The notes under the pieces: model-generated | What the model saw: only the letters and a program-made list of their open reading frames with translations | Databases searched by the model: none | Told to the model about the DNA's origin: nothing | Program-made: the position numbers and the translations under genes | Origin: Prevotellaceae bacterium | Lineage (GTDB): Bacteria > Bacteroidota > Bacteroidia > Bacteroidales > UBA932 | Reading direction: 5' to 3' | Length of the DNA stretch: 44,911 nucleotides | NCBI GenBank assembly: GCA_031279695.1 | Contig: JAITIA010000193.1 | Span: 1 to 44,911, forward strand | In this document: positions 7,812 to 15,711 of the stretch, piece by piece | Position numbering within the stretch: position 1 is the stretch's first letter | Layout of the letters: every line of letters starts with the position of its first letter

Positions 7812-9806
7812 ATGAAAACAAGAGTATTTTTCTGGTCTATGTTATTTATTTTGTGCAGCGTCGCAGGCGCTGCACAGAATAAAATAACTCAAGAAACATT
7901 TAACAAATTGGTTGATTATGCTAATTGTATGTATGTGAGAGGTTATATGGAGGCGAATTATAGAAAAACCCCTGATACGCTCATACAAAATCATAAAAAC
8001 AAAGTTATAGATAGACTTAATCAGTGTTCTCTAAACGATACAGCCACTATAATAGCAGATACTGTGTTATTTAGGTTATTGAAAGATAATAAAAACGGAA
8101 AAGAAAATGAATTAGCACAATATGTTAATAAACTAAAAAACAATTTTAAGACCGATTTGTCTAATTGTGATTTGATATATCTATTACTACCAGAATCATA
8201 TAACGAAATTCGAAGTATAAATAATGCGTGGAAAGCCTTGAAAAAAGAACTTAATGATATATATTGTTCTGACAAAAATAAAGAAGCGGCAGCAACAAAG
8301 ACAACAGAGACAAGTGGAAATCAGCAGACGCTATCAGACCCGTCACCAGATAATAACGACCAACTGAAACGAGCAATCGAAGCAATCAAAGAACAGATTT
8401 ATGAAATAGTGCTAAATGTTACATCCACTATGTGCAAGGCTGGGATAGAGGCTGTAGGAGCGAGCTGGAGTACAATCAAAAAAGAATTTGCAAAAATAGA
8501 AGACGCACTCAAGCTGGTGTCATACATACAAAGCAATACTCTCTCTCAAAAAGCATTATATGCCGCAAACCAAGAATTAGAGAAAGAATTAGAGAAAGCA
8601 AAAAAAGCAAAAGAGAATATATTTACTGCATTAACGAAGAAAGACAATGGCTATCCATGGTCGGAAATTGGGAATATGACCCTTCAAATTGCGTCGTTGA
8701 TTATTGTGTTTTTGATTGTAGTGTTTTTTAGAAAAAAAATATGGCAGTTTTTTAGAGAAAAAGTATGGCAGTTGAATAAAGACCGAACAGTTAAAGACAG
8801 AATCAAAGCAATAAAACAAAACATCCAAACAATGGAATCTGAATACAAAAAAAATACATCTGGCAACCACGAGTTGTCCGAAAAAATTAAAACATTAAAA
8901 GAAGAATGCGAACAACTAAAAAAAGACCATCCTTCGTATTTTTCTAAAATCAATCCGATAATCGAACACTTAAACACATTCCTGAAAACGTTGAATAACA
9001 CAGACAGTGAGTCGTTAATTGAAAATTTGGAAAAAGCAGTCGAAGAAACAAAAACTAAAACAGAAGAATTAGTCGGGCAATTAGAACAAAACAGGGAAAC
9101 TATAGACGCAAAAAGGTTGGAAATAAATCAGTCGAGAGAAAAACTCAACCGATTAAACAATGAAAATCTAACAAGTAATTCTGTACTCCCAACAATCGAA
9201 TATTTAAAAATAGGCGAGGCAAGCATGCAAAATACTATCAAAGAAATAGATGAGTTGAAGAAAAAAATAGAAGAGTTAAAAGCGGAACTCCAAAAAGTCC
9301 GTCCATATCATTCTAAAACAAACAAGTTAAAAAAACAATTAAATGAAGACGAGGATAGATTGGACAGTGCAATCAAAGTCATAAAGGACTTGAACGCAGC
9401 AATAAAACAAGTGAATGCCGACGTCGATGGCTTGAACACAGAAATAAAACAACTGAACGGGAAGATACAGTACAACCAACAACAAAATACTATTGTAGTC
9501 AATGCAGACTCGCCCGTTTTATATGCGTCGTCGATAAATATCGAAACTATGACATTTAATGCTGTCAGTACAGAGTCAAATGTTAAAACAGTTTATGTTT
9601 TACACAAAAAAGGAACAGGCAGAGCAGAATTTGAGGTTTACAGCGGAGCGTTTGCCAAGGTATTGTGCGAACATCATTTTCTTGTCGGCTGCGATTTACA
9701 GACGCTTGGCAACACAAGAGTTGTAACCACCCAAGCCGGCGTTGCCGAAAAGCAAGACGACGAAACATGGAAAATAACCCAACAGGCAAGAGTACAATTT
9801 GAATAA
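7812..9806 (+). CDS. Signal-peptide, single-TM, coiled-coil protein with C-terminal domain shared with next gene
   Basis: A 664-residue protein. It has a cleavable signal peptide (residues 1-21, SVAGAA then Q) and an extracytoplasmic helical region. One transmembrane segment lies near 289-307 (LQIASLIIVFLIVVFF), followed by basic residues and a long coiled coil (about 325-560, many KKKIEELK-type heptads). The last 100 residues form a compact domain (YASSINIE, EFEVYSGAF, HHFLVGCDLQ) that is nearly repeated in the next gene. The topology therefore spans the inner membrane, with the coiled coil in the cytoplasm. Codon use is visibly more A/T-rich than in the preceding genes, except in the last 300 bp. 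It is probably a structural or tethering subunit. The domain family is not recognised. Confidence 0.75.
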   Translation: MKTRVFFWSMLFILCSVAGAAQNKITQETFNKLVDYANCMYVRGYMEANYRKTPDTLIQNHKNKVIDRLNQCSLNDTATIIADTVLFRLLKDNKNGKENELAQYVNKLKNNFKTDLSNCDLIYLLLPESYNEIRSINNAWKALKKELNDIYCSDKNKEAAATKTTETSGNQQTLSDPSPDNNDQLKRAIEAIKEQIYEIVLNVTSTMCKAGIEAVGASWSTIKKEFAKIEDALKLVSYIQSNTLSQKALYAANQELEKELEKAKKAKENIFTALTKKDNGYPWSEIGNMTLQIASLIIVFLIVVFFRKKIWQFFREKVWQLNKDRTVKDRIKAIKQNIQTMESEYKKNTSGNHELSEKIKTLKEECEQLKKDHPSYFSKINPIIEHLNTFLKTLNNTDSESLIENLEKAVEETKTKTEELVGQLEQNRETIDAKRLEINQSREKLNRLNNENLTSNSVLPTIEYLKIGEASMQNTIKEIDELKKKIEELKAELQKVRPYHSKTNKLKKQLNEDEDRLDSAIKVIKDLNAAIKQVNADVDGLNTEIKQLNGKIQYNQQQNTIVVNADSPVLYASSINIETMTFNAVSTESNVKTVYVLHKKGTGRAEFEVYSGAFAKVLCEHHFLVGCDLQTLGNTRVVTTQAGVAEKQDDETWKITQQARVQFE

Positions 9807-10302
9807 ATTCACTAATAAATTAATTTAAAATAAAAGAATTATGAGTAAAATATGCCCAAATGTGAATTGTAACACAGCAAACCCCAGCGATGCAAACTAC
9901 TGCATAAATTGCGGCGCAGCCTTCTCCAAAGAATCCGGAGAAAAACAAAAAACACATAATATATCGGAACAATTACAAATAGAAATTTTCTCACCACCAC
10001 CGGTTTTATATGCTTCGTCGATAAATATCGAAACAGAGACATTTTATTCTGTTACTGCGGCAGCGGACGACACAACAATTTATCGTCTGACAGTAAGAAA
10101 AGGAACGAGCACGGCAGCAGAATTTGAGGTTTACAGCGGAGCGTTTGCCAAAGTATTGAGTGAACATCATTTTCTTGTCGGCTGCGATTTACAGGCGCTT
10201 GGCAACACGAAAGTTGTAACCACTCAAGCCGGCATTGCCGAAAAGCAGGACGATGACGAAACATGGAAAATAACCCAACAGGCAAGAGTACAATTTGAAT
10301 AA
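9511..10302 (+). repeat. Recent intra-operon duplication of a ~100-codon domain
   Basis: The 3' end of the coiled-coil gene (about 9511-9806) and that of the following zinc-ribbon gene (about 9997-10302) are near-identical over their last 180 bp. The match continues past both stop codons into AAATTCACTAAT. The middle of the domain differs more and has small in-frame indels. This pattern suggests recent duplication or ongoing gene conversion. Both copies encode the domain ending in ITQQARVQFE. Confidence 0.85.
9841..10302 (+). CDS. Zinc-ribbon protein with the duplicated C-terminal domain
   Basis: A 153-residue protein with no signal or membrane segment. The N-terminus is a small zinc ribbon (CPNVNC then NYCINCG, residues 5-25), a four-Cys metal site in a C-x4-C / C-x2-C arrangement. 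After a short linker, residues 55-153 match the C-terminal domain of the preceding membrane protein. It may therefore be a soluble counterpart that competes with or bridges that subunit, or an adaptor that plugs the shared domain into the other zinc-ribbon proteins of the operon. A block of five CACTAAT heptamers directly follows the gene. The domain has no known function. Confidence 0.75.
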   Translation: MSKICPNVNCNTANPSDANYCINCGAAFSKESGEKQKTHNISEQLQIEIFSPPPVLYASSINIETETFYSVTAAADDTTIYRLTVRKGTSTAAEFEVYSGAFAKVLSEHHFLVGCDLQALGNTKVVTTQAGIAEKQDDDETWKITQQARVQFE

Positions 10303-10305
10303 ATT

Positions 10306-10340
10306 CACTAATCACTAATCACTAATCACTAATCACTAAT
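10306..10340. repeat. Five tandem CACTAAT heptamers directly before a start codon
   Basis: Units begin at 10306, 10313, 10320, 10327 and 10334, and the ATG of the MotA-like gene follows at 10342. The repeat occupies the whole ribosome-binding region, and no Shine-Dalgarno sequence is present. Loss or gain of a heptamer would change the leader without changing any reading frame. The same heptamer occurs at 16733, 21719 and 33226. Confidence 0.95.
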
Positions 10341-10341
10341 C

Positions 10342-11784
10342 ATGGAATTGCATTATCTAATCATTGCCTCGGTTGTTGTTTTAATTCTGATTTTTCAGAT
10401 TGTAATCTTCTGTTCCAGCCTGCGCAAACAGAAAACCTTTAAAACCGTTTTCCCCAACAAAGACGAGGCTTTTACGCTCGGCAACAGGATTATATATGTC
10501 GATATTGATCCTGTTAATCCGGTGCTGGCAACAATCTGGAAGTCGATTAATAGTTATTTGCGTAATAATTCGGGAGCAGTGAGCGACTATCATCTTATAA
10601 AGGACATTGTGGACAGAAACTGCGACGCCGCCGAAGACGAAATCAGCGCCCAAATTCCCGTGCCGCTCTACTACGGCTTGACGGGAACAATGGCGGGCAT
10701 CCTGATTGGCGTTGGTTTTCTGGTGGAAGGCGGCGGGTTAGACGCCCTTTTGCAATCGTCCAACAGCGGCAAGGGCAGCGAAGGCATACAGGCTCTGATG
10801 GGCGGCGTGGCGCTGGCAATGATTTCCAGCATCGTGGGAATACTGCTGACCACCATCGGCTCATTGCGTTTCAGAACGGCAAAAGCCCGCATGGAACGCA
10901 ATAAAAACGTTTTTCTGAGCTGGATACAAACAACGCTGCTGCCACAACTGTCGAACGATGTGGGCGATATGCTCAATAAAATGGTTGCCAATCTCAGCCG
11001 GTTCAACGAGGTATTTTCGAGCAATACGGGCGATTTGCGGGCGGCGCTCGACACGGTAAACGAATCGGTCAAAAATCAGGCTGAACTGATGACGGGAATT
11101 AATCAGTTGAAAATTCGACAGATTGCCACCGCCAATATAAAGGTTTACGACAAACTGAAAAACTGTACGGCAGAGATTGGACGCTTTGGCAATTATATTC
11201 ACAGCGTCAACGAATATATTGCCAGCGTGCGGGATTTGAACGAAAAATTAGATCGGAACGAAAACCGCACCAAAGCAATTGAAGATATGGCAGTTTTCTT
11301 TAAACAGGAAAAGGAAATATTCGAGGAGCGCCGCGTTGCCATGAATACTGCCGTTGGCAGGATGGACGAAACGCTGCAACGGGCGCTTTCCCAATTGGGC
11401 GACCATACCGAAACACAACTCCGCGAACTGCAAAAAGCAGCCGGCAAACAGCAGGACGCCCTGCAAAGAAAACTTGACGAAACAGGCGTCCTGATTGATG
11501 AACTCAAAAATCTGACCGCCGTAAAAACAGGCGTCAACAGTCTGGAAAAAGCAACGCAGGAACAGAATAAAAAGTTGGACAGACTGATTGTGATAATGGA
11601 AAAAATGGCGGCACAAAAACAGCCGGTACAAAACTTGACCGATGTTCGTCCCACCGATACTTTGACAGAAGAAAATACTGCGAAAAATATCAGTATTCAA
11701 TGGAATTTGAAAATCTTCGTTCTGACAGTCGGCATCCTTATTATATTGATGCTGTTTTATCTAATATTTAATAAATTAATTTAA
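10342..11784 (+). CDS. MotA/TolQ/ExbB-like proton-channel subunit with long coiled coil
   Basis: A 480-residue inner-membrane protein. An N-terminal segment (residues 5-24) is followed by an 85-residue cytoplasmic loop. The two segments diagnostic of the MotA/TolQ/ExbB family come next: YYGLTGTMAGILIGVGFL (110-127) and ALMGGVALAMISSIVGILL (151-169) with the following basic stretch. Residues 180-440 form a long, largely coiled-coil tail, far longer than in ExbB (about 240 residues in total). A final hydrophobic segment lies near 456-477. Such subunits form pentamers around a dimer of MotB-type partners and use the ion gradient for mechanical work. The matching partner is encoded at 15057. The long tail recalls ZorA of Zorya defence systems, but the C-terminal membrane segment differs. 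Confidence 0.8.
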   Translation: MELHYLIIASVVVLILIFQIVIFCSSLRKQKTFKTVFPNKDEAFTLGNRIIYVDIDPVNPVLATIWKSINSYLRNNSGAVSDYHLIKDIVDRNCDAAEDEISAQIPVPLYYGLTGTMAGILIGVGFLVEGGGLDALLQSSNSGKGSEGIQALMGGVALAMISSIVGILLTTIGSLRFRTAKARMERNKNVFLSWIQTTLLPQLSNDVGDMLNKMVANLSRFNEVFSSNTGDLRAALDTVNESVKNQAELMTGINQLKIRQIATANIKVYDKLKNCTAEIGRFGNYIHSVNEYIASVRDLNEKLDRNENRTKAIEDMAVFFKQEKEIFEERRVAMNTAVGRMDETLQRALSQLGDHTETQLRELQKAAGKQQDALQRKLDETGVLIDELKNLTAVKTGVNSLEKATQEQNKKLDRLIVIMEKMAAQKQPVQNLTDVRPTDTLTEENTAKNISIQWNLKIFVLTVGILIILMLFYLIFNKLI

Positions 11785-11792
11785 GAGAAATT

Positions 11793-12269
11793 ATGAGTCG
11801 TGAGTTAAGCAGTGATGAGAGAAAATGTCCAAATTTGAAATGTGAGGCGCCATACGCCGCCACCGCAAATTATTGTTATGATTGCGGCGAAGCCTTATCC
11901 GAAGGAGCCAGAGAAAAACAGAAAAAACAACGGGAGCAGGAAAGGGAATTGAATGCAGCCATTACTAAAATCAACAAATTGGAAGAGAAAAATCAGGGTT
12001 TGGAAGAGAAGATTGACGCTTTGAGAAAAAAAAATGGCATTTTGGAAGAAAGAATTGGCGATTTGAGAAAAACCAATCGAGATTTGGAAAGAAAAATTGG
12101 CGATTTGGAAAAACAGGATCGAGATTTGGAAAAATCAAATAAAGCCCATGACCCAAAGCATAATGAAGAACAGAATAATATTCCTAAATGGTATTATTGG
12201 TCTTTTTTGGGGTTGGCTGTTGGATTTTTAATTTTTTTAATTTTTTTAATTTTTTTATATGAGGGATAA
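11793..12269 (+). CDS. Zinc-ribbon, coiled-coil, tail-anchored protein
   Basis: A 158-residue protein in three parts. A zinc ribbon (CPNLKC then NYCYDCG, residues 13-32) ends in the conserved EALSEGAREKQKK stretch. A regular coiled coil with clear 14-residue periodicity follows (KIDALRKKN, RIGDLRKTN, KIGDLEKQD; residues 55-115). A C-terminal membrane segment lies near 133-156, encoded partly by a 9-bp tandem repeat that gives FLI units. It should be a tail-anchored protein with the ribbon in the cytoplasm. The gene starts 8 bp after the MotA-like gene and overlaps the next gene by 11 bp, so translation is probably coupled. It is probably a linker between cytoplasmic components and the membrane. 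Confidence 0.75.
   Translation: MSRELSSDERKCPNLKCEAPYAATANYCYDCGEALSEGAREKQKKQREQERELNAAITKINKLEEKNQGLEEKIDALRKKNGILEERIGDLRKTNRDLERKIGDLEKQDRDLEKSNKAHDPKHNEEQNNIPKWYYWSFLGLAVGFLIFLIFLIFLYEG
12224..12256. repeat. 9-bp tandem repeat (TTAATTTTT) inside a transmembrane segment
   Basis: About three and a half copies of a T-rich 9-bp unit encode FLI FLI FLI at the end of the tail anchor. Slippage by whole units would change membrane-segment length in frame. Slippage in the T-runs would shift the frame and also alter the overlap with the next start codon at 12259. Confidence 0.8.
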
Positions 12270-13749
12270 AATTATAAAAATTTGTAAACTAATCACGATA
12301 GTAATTCTATGTATAATATTGATAAAATGGGCATTATATCCGGTTTCTGTTGGTATTGTGAGTCGTATCTATTGTTGTGCGTATTTGGGATTTCTTGTTG
12401 GTTGTTTCTTTTTTGTAGAAATACCTCGAATAATAGAGAAATTCAAGAATGGGGAATGGATCGCTATTATTCTTGCTATTAGTGGTCTATTGTCTCCCTT
12501 GTTATTGTTTTCGGAAAATTTAAAAATTCGATTAGACAATACATTTGGAGGAAGAATGAAATATAAAATTGAAAAGATATTTGAAAACAAAGCAGTGAAC
12601 GAAGAACATGTGATATACGGCTTTGATATAACAGAATATAAAAAATCTCCAACGATAGAAGACAACGGGCATTTGCAGCCTTTATATAATCGCTATATTT
12701 CCAATATTGATAGCATTGATAGCAAGGATAGCCTTGTTTTGGTAACGCATCCGGATAGTACAAAAAATATAAAATACAGAGAATTTTCGAGAGCAAAAAT
12801 ATGCGCCGATTTAATCAGGCATCATAAGATGAATAGACAGGGGGCTTTTTCAATATATACAATTGGAACAGAAACTAAACTATTGAACGAAAAATCTAAA
12901 TTTTCAAAAGATAACGTTGAAACTGCTATTCAAAAAATGTTTGAGATTGAATATAAAGACAAAGAAACTCACTTGGAAACATACTACGATACAATATATT
13001 ATATAGTAGGAAAAACAAAAAGAGACAAATATAAATTTGCCAAATATATTTTACATACATACAGCGATTTTGTGCAGGATAAAGGCACACAAAGCACACA
13101 TACAGATAAGGTTAATATAGATAAAATCAGAAAGGGAACAAATCAAAAAAAGGGATTTGGAGATTTGAACATAATAGAAAATTTATTTATTTTGCCACAC
13201 GATAACAAAACAGAACATAACAAAAATGTTGTTATAGATGGCGAAGGTACTTTATACGATAGAAGAATTGATGTTACAAAAGACATTAATACGGATGATG
13301 AGTTTGGCGATGCCATCCATAATATAAAGCATCACAATCATACTTTTTATTATTCTACCCATATAGTCTCCCCAAATATAGAATTCCCTGATGAATTGTA
13401 TCAAATTAAATTACATGGAAAATATCCGGATCATAGCACAGTTAATCTTCAAAACATCGACACAGAAGATGATGAGATTCTGTTGAGTTCAACAACTTTT
13501 GCAAAGATAAACAAAGGAAAATATGCATTTCAAATTAATGGTATTTCTGGCGATAATAAACTTATTACAGATATTGCTCGCGATGATATTCATGTTCGTT
13601 TAGTATTGAATTTGAAGCCAAATAATTTGAATTGGGTATTCAAAATATTTGTTGTTTTGCTTGCTGCAATATGTGGCGCCTGTATTCCGTATTTTTTAGT
13701 TAAATTGTCCAACTATATAAATAATCAAAACACACTAAAAACATCATGA
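12259..13749 (+). CDS. Polytopic membrane protein with probable vWA-like domain
   Basis: A 496-residue protein. Three N-terminal membrane segments lie near residues 8-26, 36-55 and 67-86, and one C-terminal segment lies near 463-486. In the intervening soluble region, VIYGFDITEY (118-127), a Thr at about 237 (KETHLETYYDTIYYI) and YILHTYSD (263-270) fall where the three MIDAS elements of a vWA domain would be, but the first motif is degenerate (DxTxY for DxSxS). The remaining 190 residues are unassigned. The gene is strikingly A/T-rich compared with the MotB-like and tubulin-like genes. It overlaps both neighbours (11 bp and 4 bp). The coding call is sure, the vWA assignment tentative. Confidence 0.65.
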   Translation: MRDKIIKICKLITIVILCIILIKWALYPVSVGIVSRIYCCAYLGFLVGCFFFVEIPRIIEKFKNGEWIAIILAISGLLSPLLLFSENLKIRLDNTFGGRMKYKIEKIFENKAVNEEHVIYGFDITEYKKSPTIEDNGHLQPLYNRYISNIDSIDSKDSLVLVTHPDSTKNIKYREFSRAKICADLIRHHKMNRQGAFSIYTIGTETKLLNEKSKFSKDNVETAIQKMFEIEYKDKETHLETYYDTIYYIVGKTKRDKYKFAKYILHTYSDFVQDKGTQSTHTDKVNIDKIRKGTNQKKGFGDLNIIENLFILPHDNKTEHNKNVVIDGEGTLYDRRIDVTKDINTDDEFGDAIHNIKHHNHTFYYSTHIVSPNIEFPDELYQIKLHGKYPDHSTVNLQNIDTEDDEILLSSTTFAKINKGKYAFQINGISGDNKLITDIARDDIHVRLVLNLKPNNLNWVFKIFVVLLAAICGACIPYFLVKLSNYINNQNTLKTS

Positions 13750-15041
13750 ACATCTGCCCCAAATGTAACACAGCAAACCCCAGCGACACAAATTATTGTT
13801 TTCAATGCGGCGAAGCCTTATCCGAAGAAGCCAAAAGCAGACGTAAGGCATGTCCAAAGTGTAAAACGGAAAATAATATTGACGCAAATTACTGCAAGAA
13901 ATGCAGTACCGCCATTTCCGACGACGCCCGAGAGAAGGAAAAAAATGCACAGAAAAAATGTCCGGAATGTTTCACGGAAAATATCGTCGATGCAAATTAC
14001 TGTAGAAATTGCGGAAGAATATTGACCGACAACAAAGAAGTCCTTGAAATGGATAAATTGAGCAAGGCAAAAGAAACAATTCAACTGCTCAAAAAAGCAT
14101 TCCCCGCAATAGAGGAAAAAAACCGCAATCTGGAAAAAGAAAAAAAGGAACTGACGGAGAAACAGCAGAAACTCACAAAGAAACAGGAGTCTTTGTCGGC
14201 AGAACTGCTGAATGCACAGGTAGAAATTGAATCGCTCAACAACCGGATTCGTCCTTTAAAAAAAGACAGAAACTACTGGATTATATCATTCTTAATAATG
14301 CTGGGTTTATTTGTGACAGTATTAGTATTTCTGATATTTAATCATAACAGTTTATCTGGAAAACAGGAGAAAATAACACAGTTGAGGCAAAACATAGAAA
14401 CGCTTGAACGGAAAAATAAAGAACTTGCCGGAGAAAAAGAAAAGATTGAAAAATTGAAAAGCAATGAGAAAACAAATCTTACAGAATTAAAGAAGAAAGT
14501 AACAGAACTTGAGCAGGCAAATTCACAACTTGTTGATGAAAAAAACAGTTTGACAGAAAAAAACACAGAACTTGTTGATGAAAAAAACAGATTAAAAAAA
14601 GAAAATACACAACTTGCCGATGATAAATCGAAACTTCAAAACCAGATTAATGCGGCTGCGGAATACTGTCCCATTGTGATACAATCAATAAAAGTTTGCA
14701 ATACATATAAAGACGGGACAATAGAAACGGATTACGGCAAAACCATATATGCTTCCAGTTCAATGTTTTTATCTCCTCAAATAGAATATGTCGGCTTAAA
14801 AACAGGTCAAACCATTACGCTGTACACGAAGTTATATGCTGGTAAAATATTACAATATAATGCAAAAGATTCTCTTTCCGGCTATACATATAAAACGGAA
14901 ATAACAGTTTCAAGTACAGGAAAAACAGGCTTGTCCGGTTGGGGCGACGAGAAAAAAGGACATTGGAAAAAAGGCGACTACCGCTACGAAGTCTGGTATG
15001 ACGGAAAACTCCTGAAAAAAATAGATTTTCAATTATATTAA
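13746..15041 (+). CDS. Triple zinc-ribbon, coiled-coil membrane protein
   Basis: A 431-residue protein. Three consecutive zinc ribbons occupy residues 4-95 (CPKC..NYCFQCG, CPKC..NYCKKC, CPEC..NYCRNCG). A coiled coil follows, then a transmembrane segment near 177-199 (WIISFLIMLGLFVTVLVFLI), a second coiled coil with 14-residue repeats (about 210-305), and a C-terminal beta-rich domain. That domain contains IYASSSMFLSPQIEY and GDYRYEVWYDGKLL, a pattern I have seen in other Bacteroidota envelope proteins. The topology puts the ribbons in the cytoplasm and the C-terminal domain in the periplasm, so it could transmit a signal or force across the membrane. The start overlaps the previous stop (ATGA), which indicates translational coupling. 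Confidence 0.75.
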   Translation: MNICPKCNTANPSDTNYCFQCGEALSEEAKSRRKACPKCKTENNIDANYCKKCSTAISDDAREKEKNAQKKCPECFTENIVDANYCRNCGRILTDNKEVLEMDKLSKAKETIQLLKKAFPAIEEKNRNLEKEKKELTEKQQKLTKKQESLSAELLNAQVEIESLNNRIRPLKKDRNYWIISFLIMLGLFVTVLVFLIFNHNSLSGKQEKITQLRQNIETLERKNKELAGEKEKIEKLKSNEKTNLTELKKKVTELEQANSQLVDEKNSLTEKNTELVDEKNRLKKENTQLADDKSKLQNQINAAAEYCPIVIQSIKVCNTYKDGTIETDYGKTIYASSSMFLSPQIEYVGLKTGQTITLYTKLYAGKILQYNAKDSLSGYTYKTEITVSSTGKTGLSGWGDEKKGHWKKGDYRYEVWYDGKLLKKIDFQLY

Positions 15042-15056
15042 TAAAAAAAATAAAAA

Positions 15057-15704
15057 ATGAGTAAAAATAAAAAAGAATCGTTTTTTTGGGCAAGTTATTC
15101 CGACTTGATGACAAGTCTGTTTTTTGTGATGCTGGCGCTGTTTGTCCTGACCGTCGCCTTGCAACACAGCAAAATAGAACAGCAGGCAGTTACTATCGAC
15201 ACATTGGAACGCTTAACGCAAATCGACCGTCAGTTTGAGCCGCTCGTCAAATCGGGCGCGTTTGTATATTATTCGAAAAGCAAAAAATTTGTTGCAAAGG
15301 ATTTAATCGGTCATGAAATATTCGATCCAAACAAAACCGAAATTCTTCCGCAATTTGAAGCCCCAACCATCGCGGTGGGCAAAGCAATCGACAGTCTGCT
15401 AAAACAACTACCGCAGGACAGCTCAAAAATTTCCTATCAATTAGTTATCGAAGGCAATGTGGCAAACAAATGGGATAAAAGTATCGACCAAGACGAGACC
15501 AAGGGCTACAAAATCAGTTACGAGCGGGCGCTGGCAGTATATCTGCTGTGGCTGGCACACGGTATCGATTTGCGCAGTTACAATACCGAAATTCTTATCT
15601 GCGGCAGCGGGTTCAACGGTATGGACAGAGACTCAACAGAAGAAAACAATAAAAGATTTTCGATACAGATAATACCCAAAATAAGTTCACCAAAAGAAAA
15701 ATAA
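15057..15704 (+). CDS. MotB/OmpA-like stator partner
   Basis: A 215-residue protein with the MotB-type plan. A short cytoplasmic N-terminus leads into one membrane segment, FFWASYSDLMTSLFFVMLAL (residues 9-28). Asp16 sits where the ion-carrying Asp of MotB lies, within the S/A-Y-x-D-x-M-T pattern shared with MotB and ZorB. A periplasmic domain related to the OmpA C-terminal peptidoglycan-binding fold follows; its recognisable part is ISYERALAVYLLWLAHGIDL, then ILICGSGFN and NKRFSIQII. It is the natural partner of the MotA-like subunit at 10342, though three genes lie between them. Together they should form an ion-driven stator anchored to the cell wall. Confidence 0.8.
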   Translation: MSKNKKESFFWASYSDLMTSLFFVMLALFVLTVALQHSKIEQQAVTIDTLERLTQIDRQFEPLVKSGAFVYYSKSKKFVAKDLIGHEIFDPNKTEILPQFEAPTIAVGKAIDSLLKQLPQDSSKISYQLVIEGNVANKWDKSIDQDETKGYKISYERALAVYLLWLAHGIDLRSYNTEILICGSGFNGMDRDSTEENNKRFSIQIIPKISSPKEK

Positions 15705-15711
15705 TCAGAAA

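Noticed and set aside
10342-15704. Zorya defence system
   Set aside because: A ZorA/ZorB-like pair is present, but no ZorC, ZorD helicase-like or ZorE nuclease-like gene is in the operon, and the genes around it are cytoskeletal and scaffold types.
10342-15704. Gliding motor GldL/GldM or TonB-ExbBD complex
   Set aside because: The partner has an OmpA-type domain and a MotB-like YSDLMT segment, unlike GldM or ExbD, and no gld, spr or tonB gene is present.
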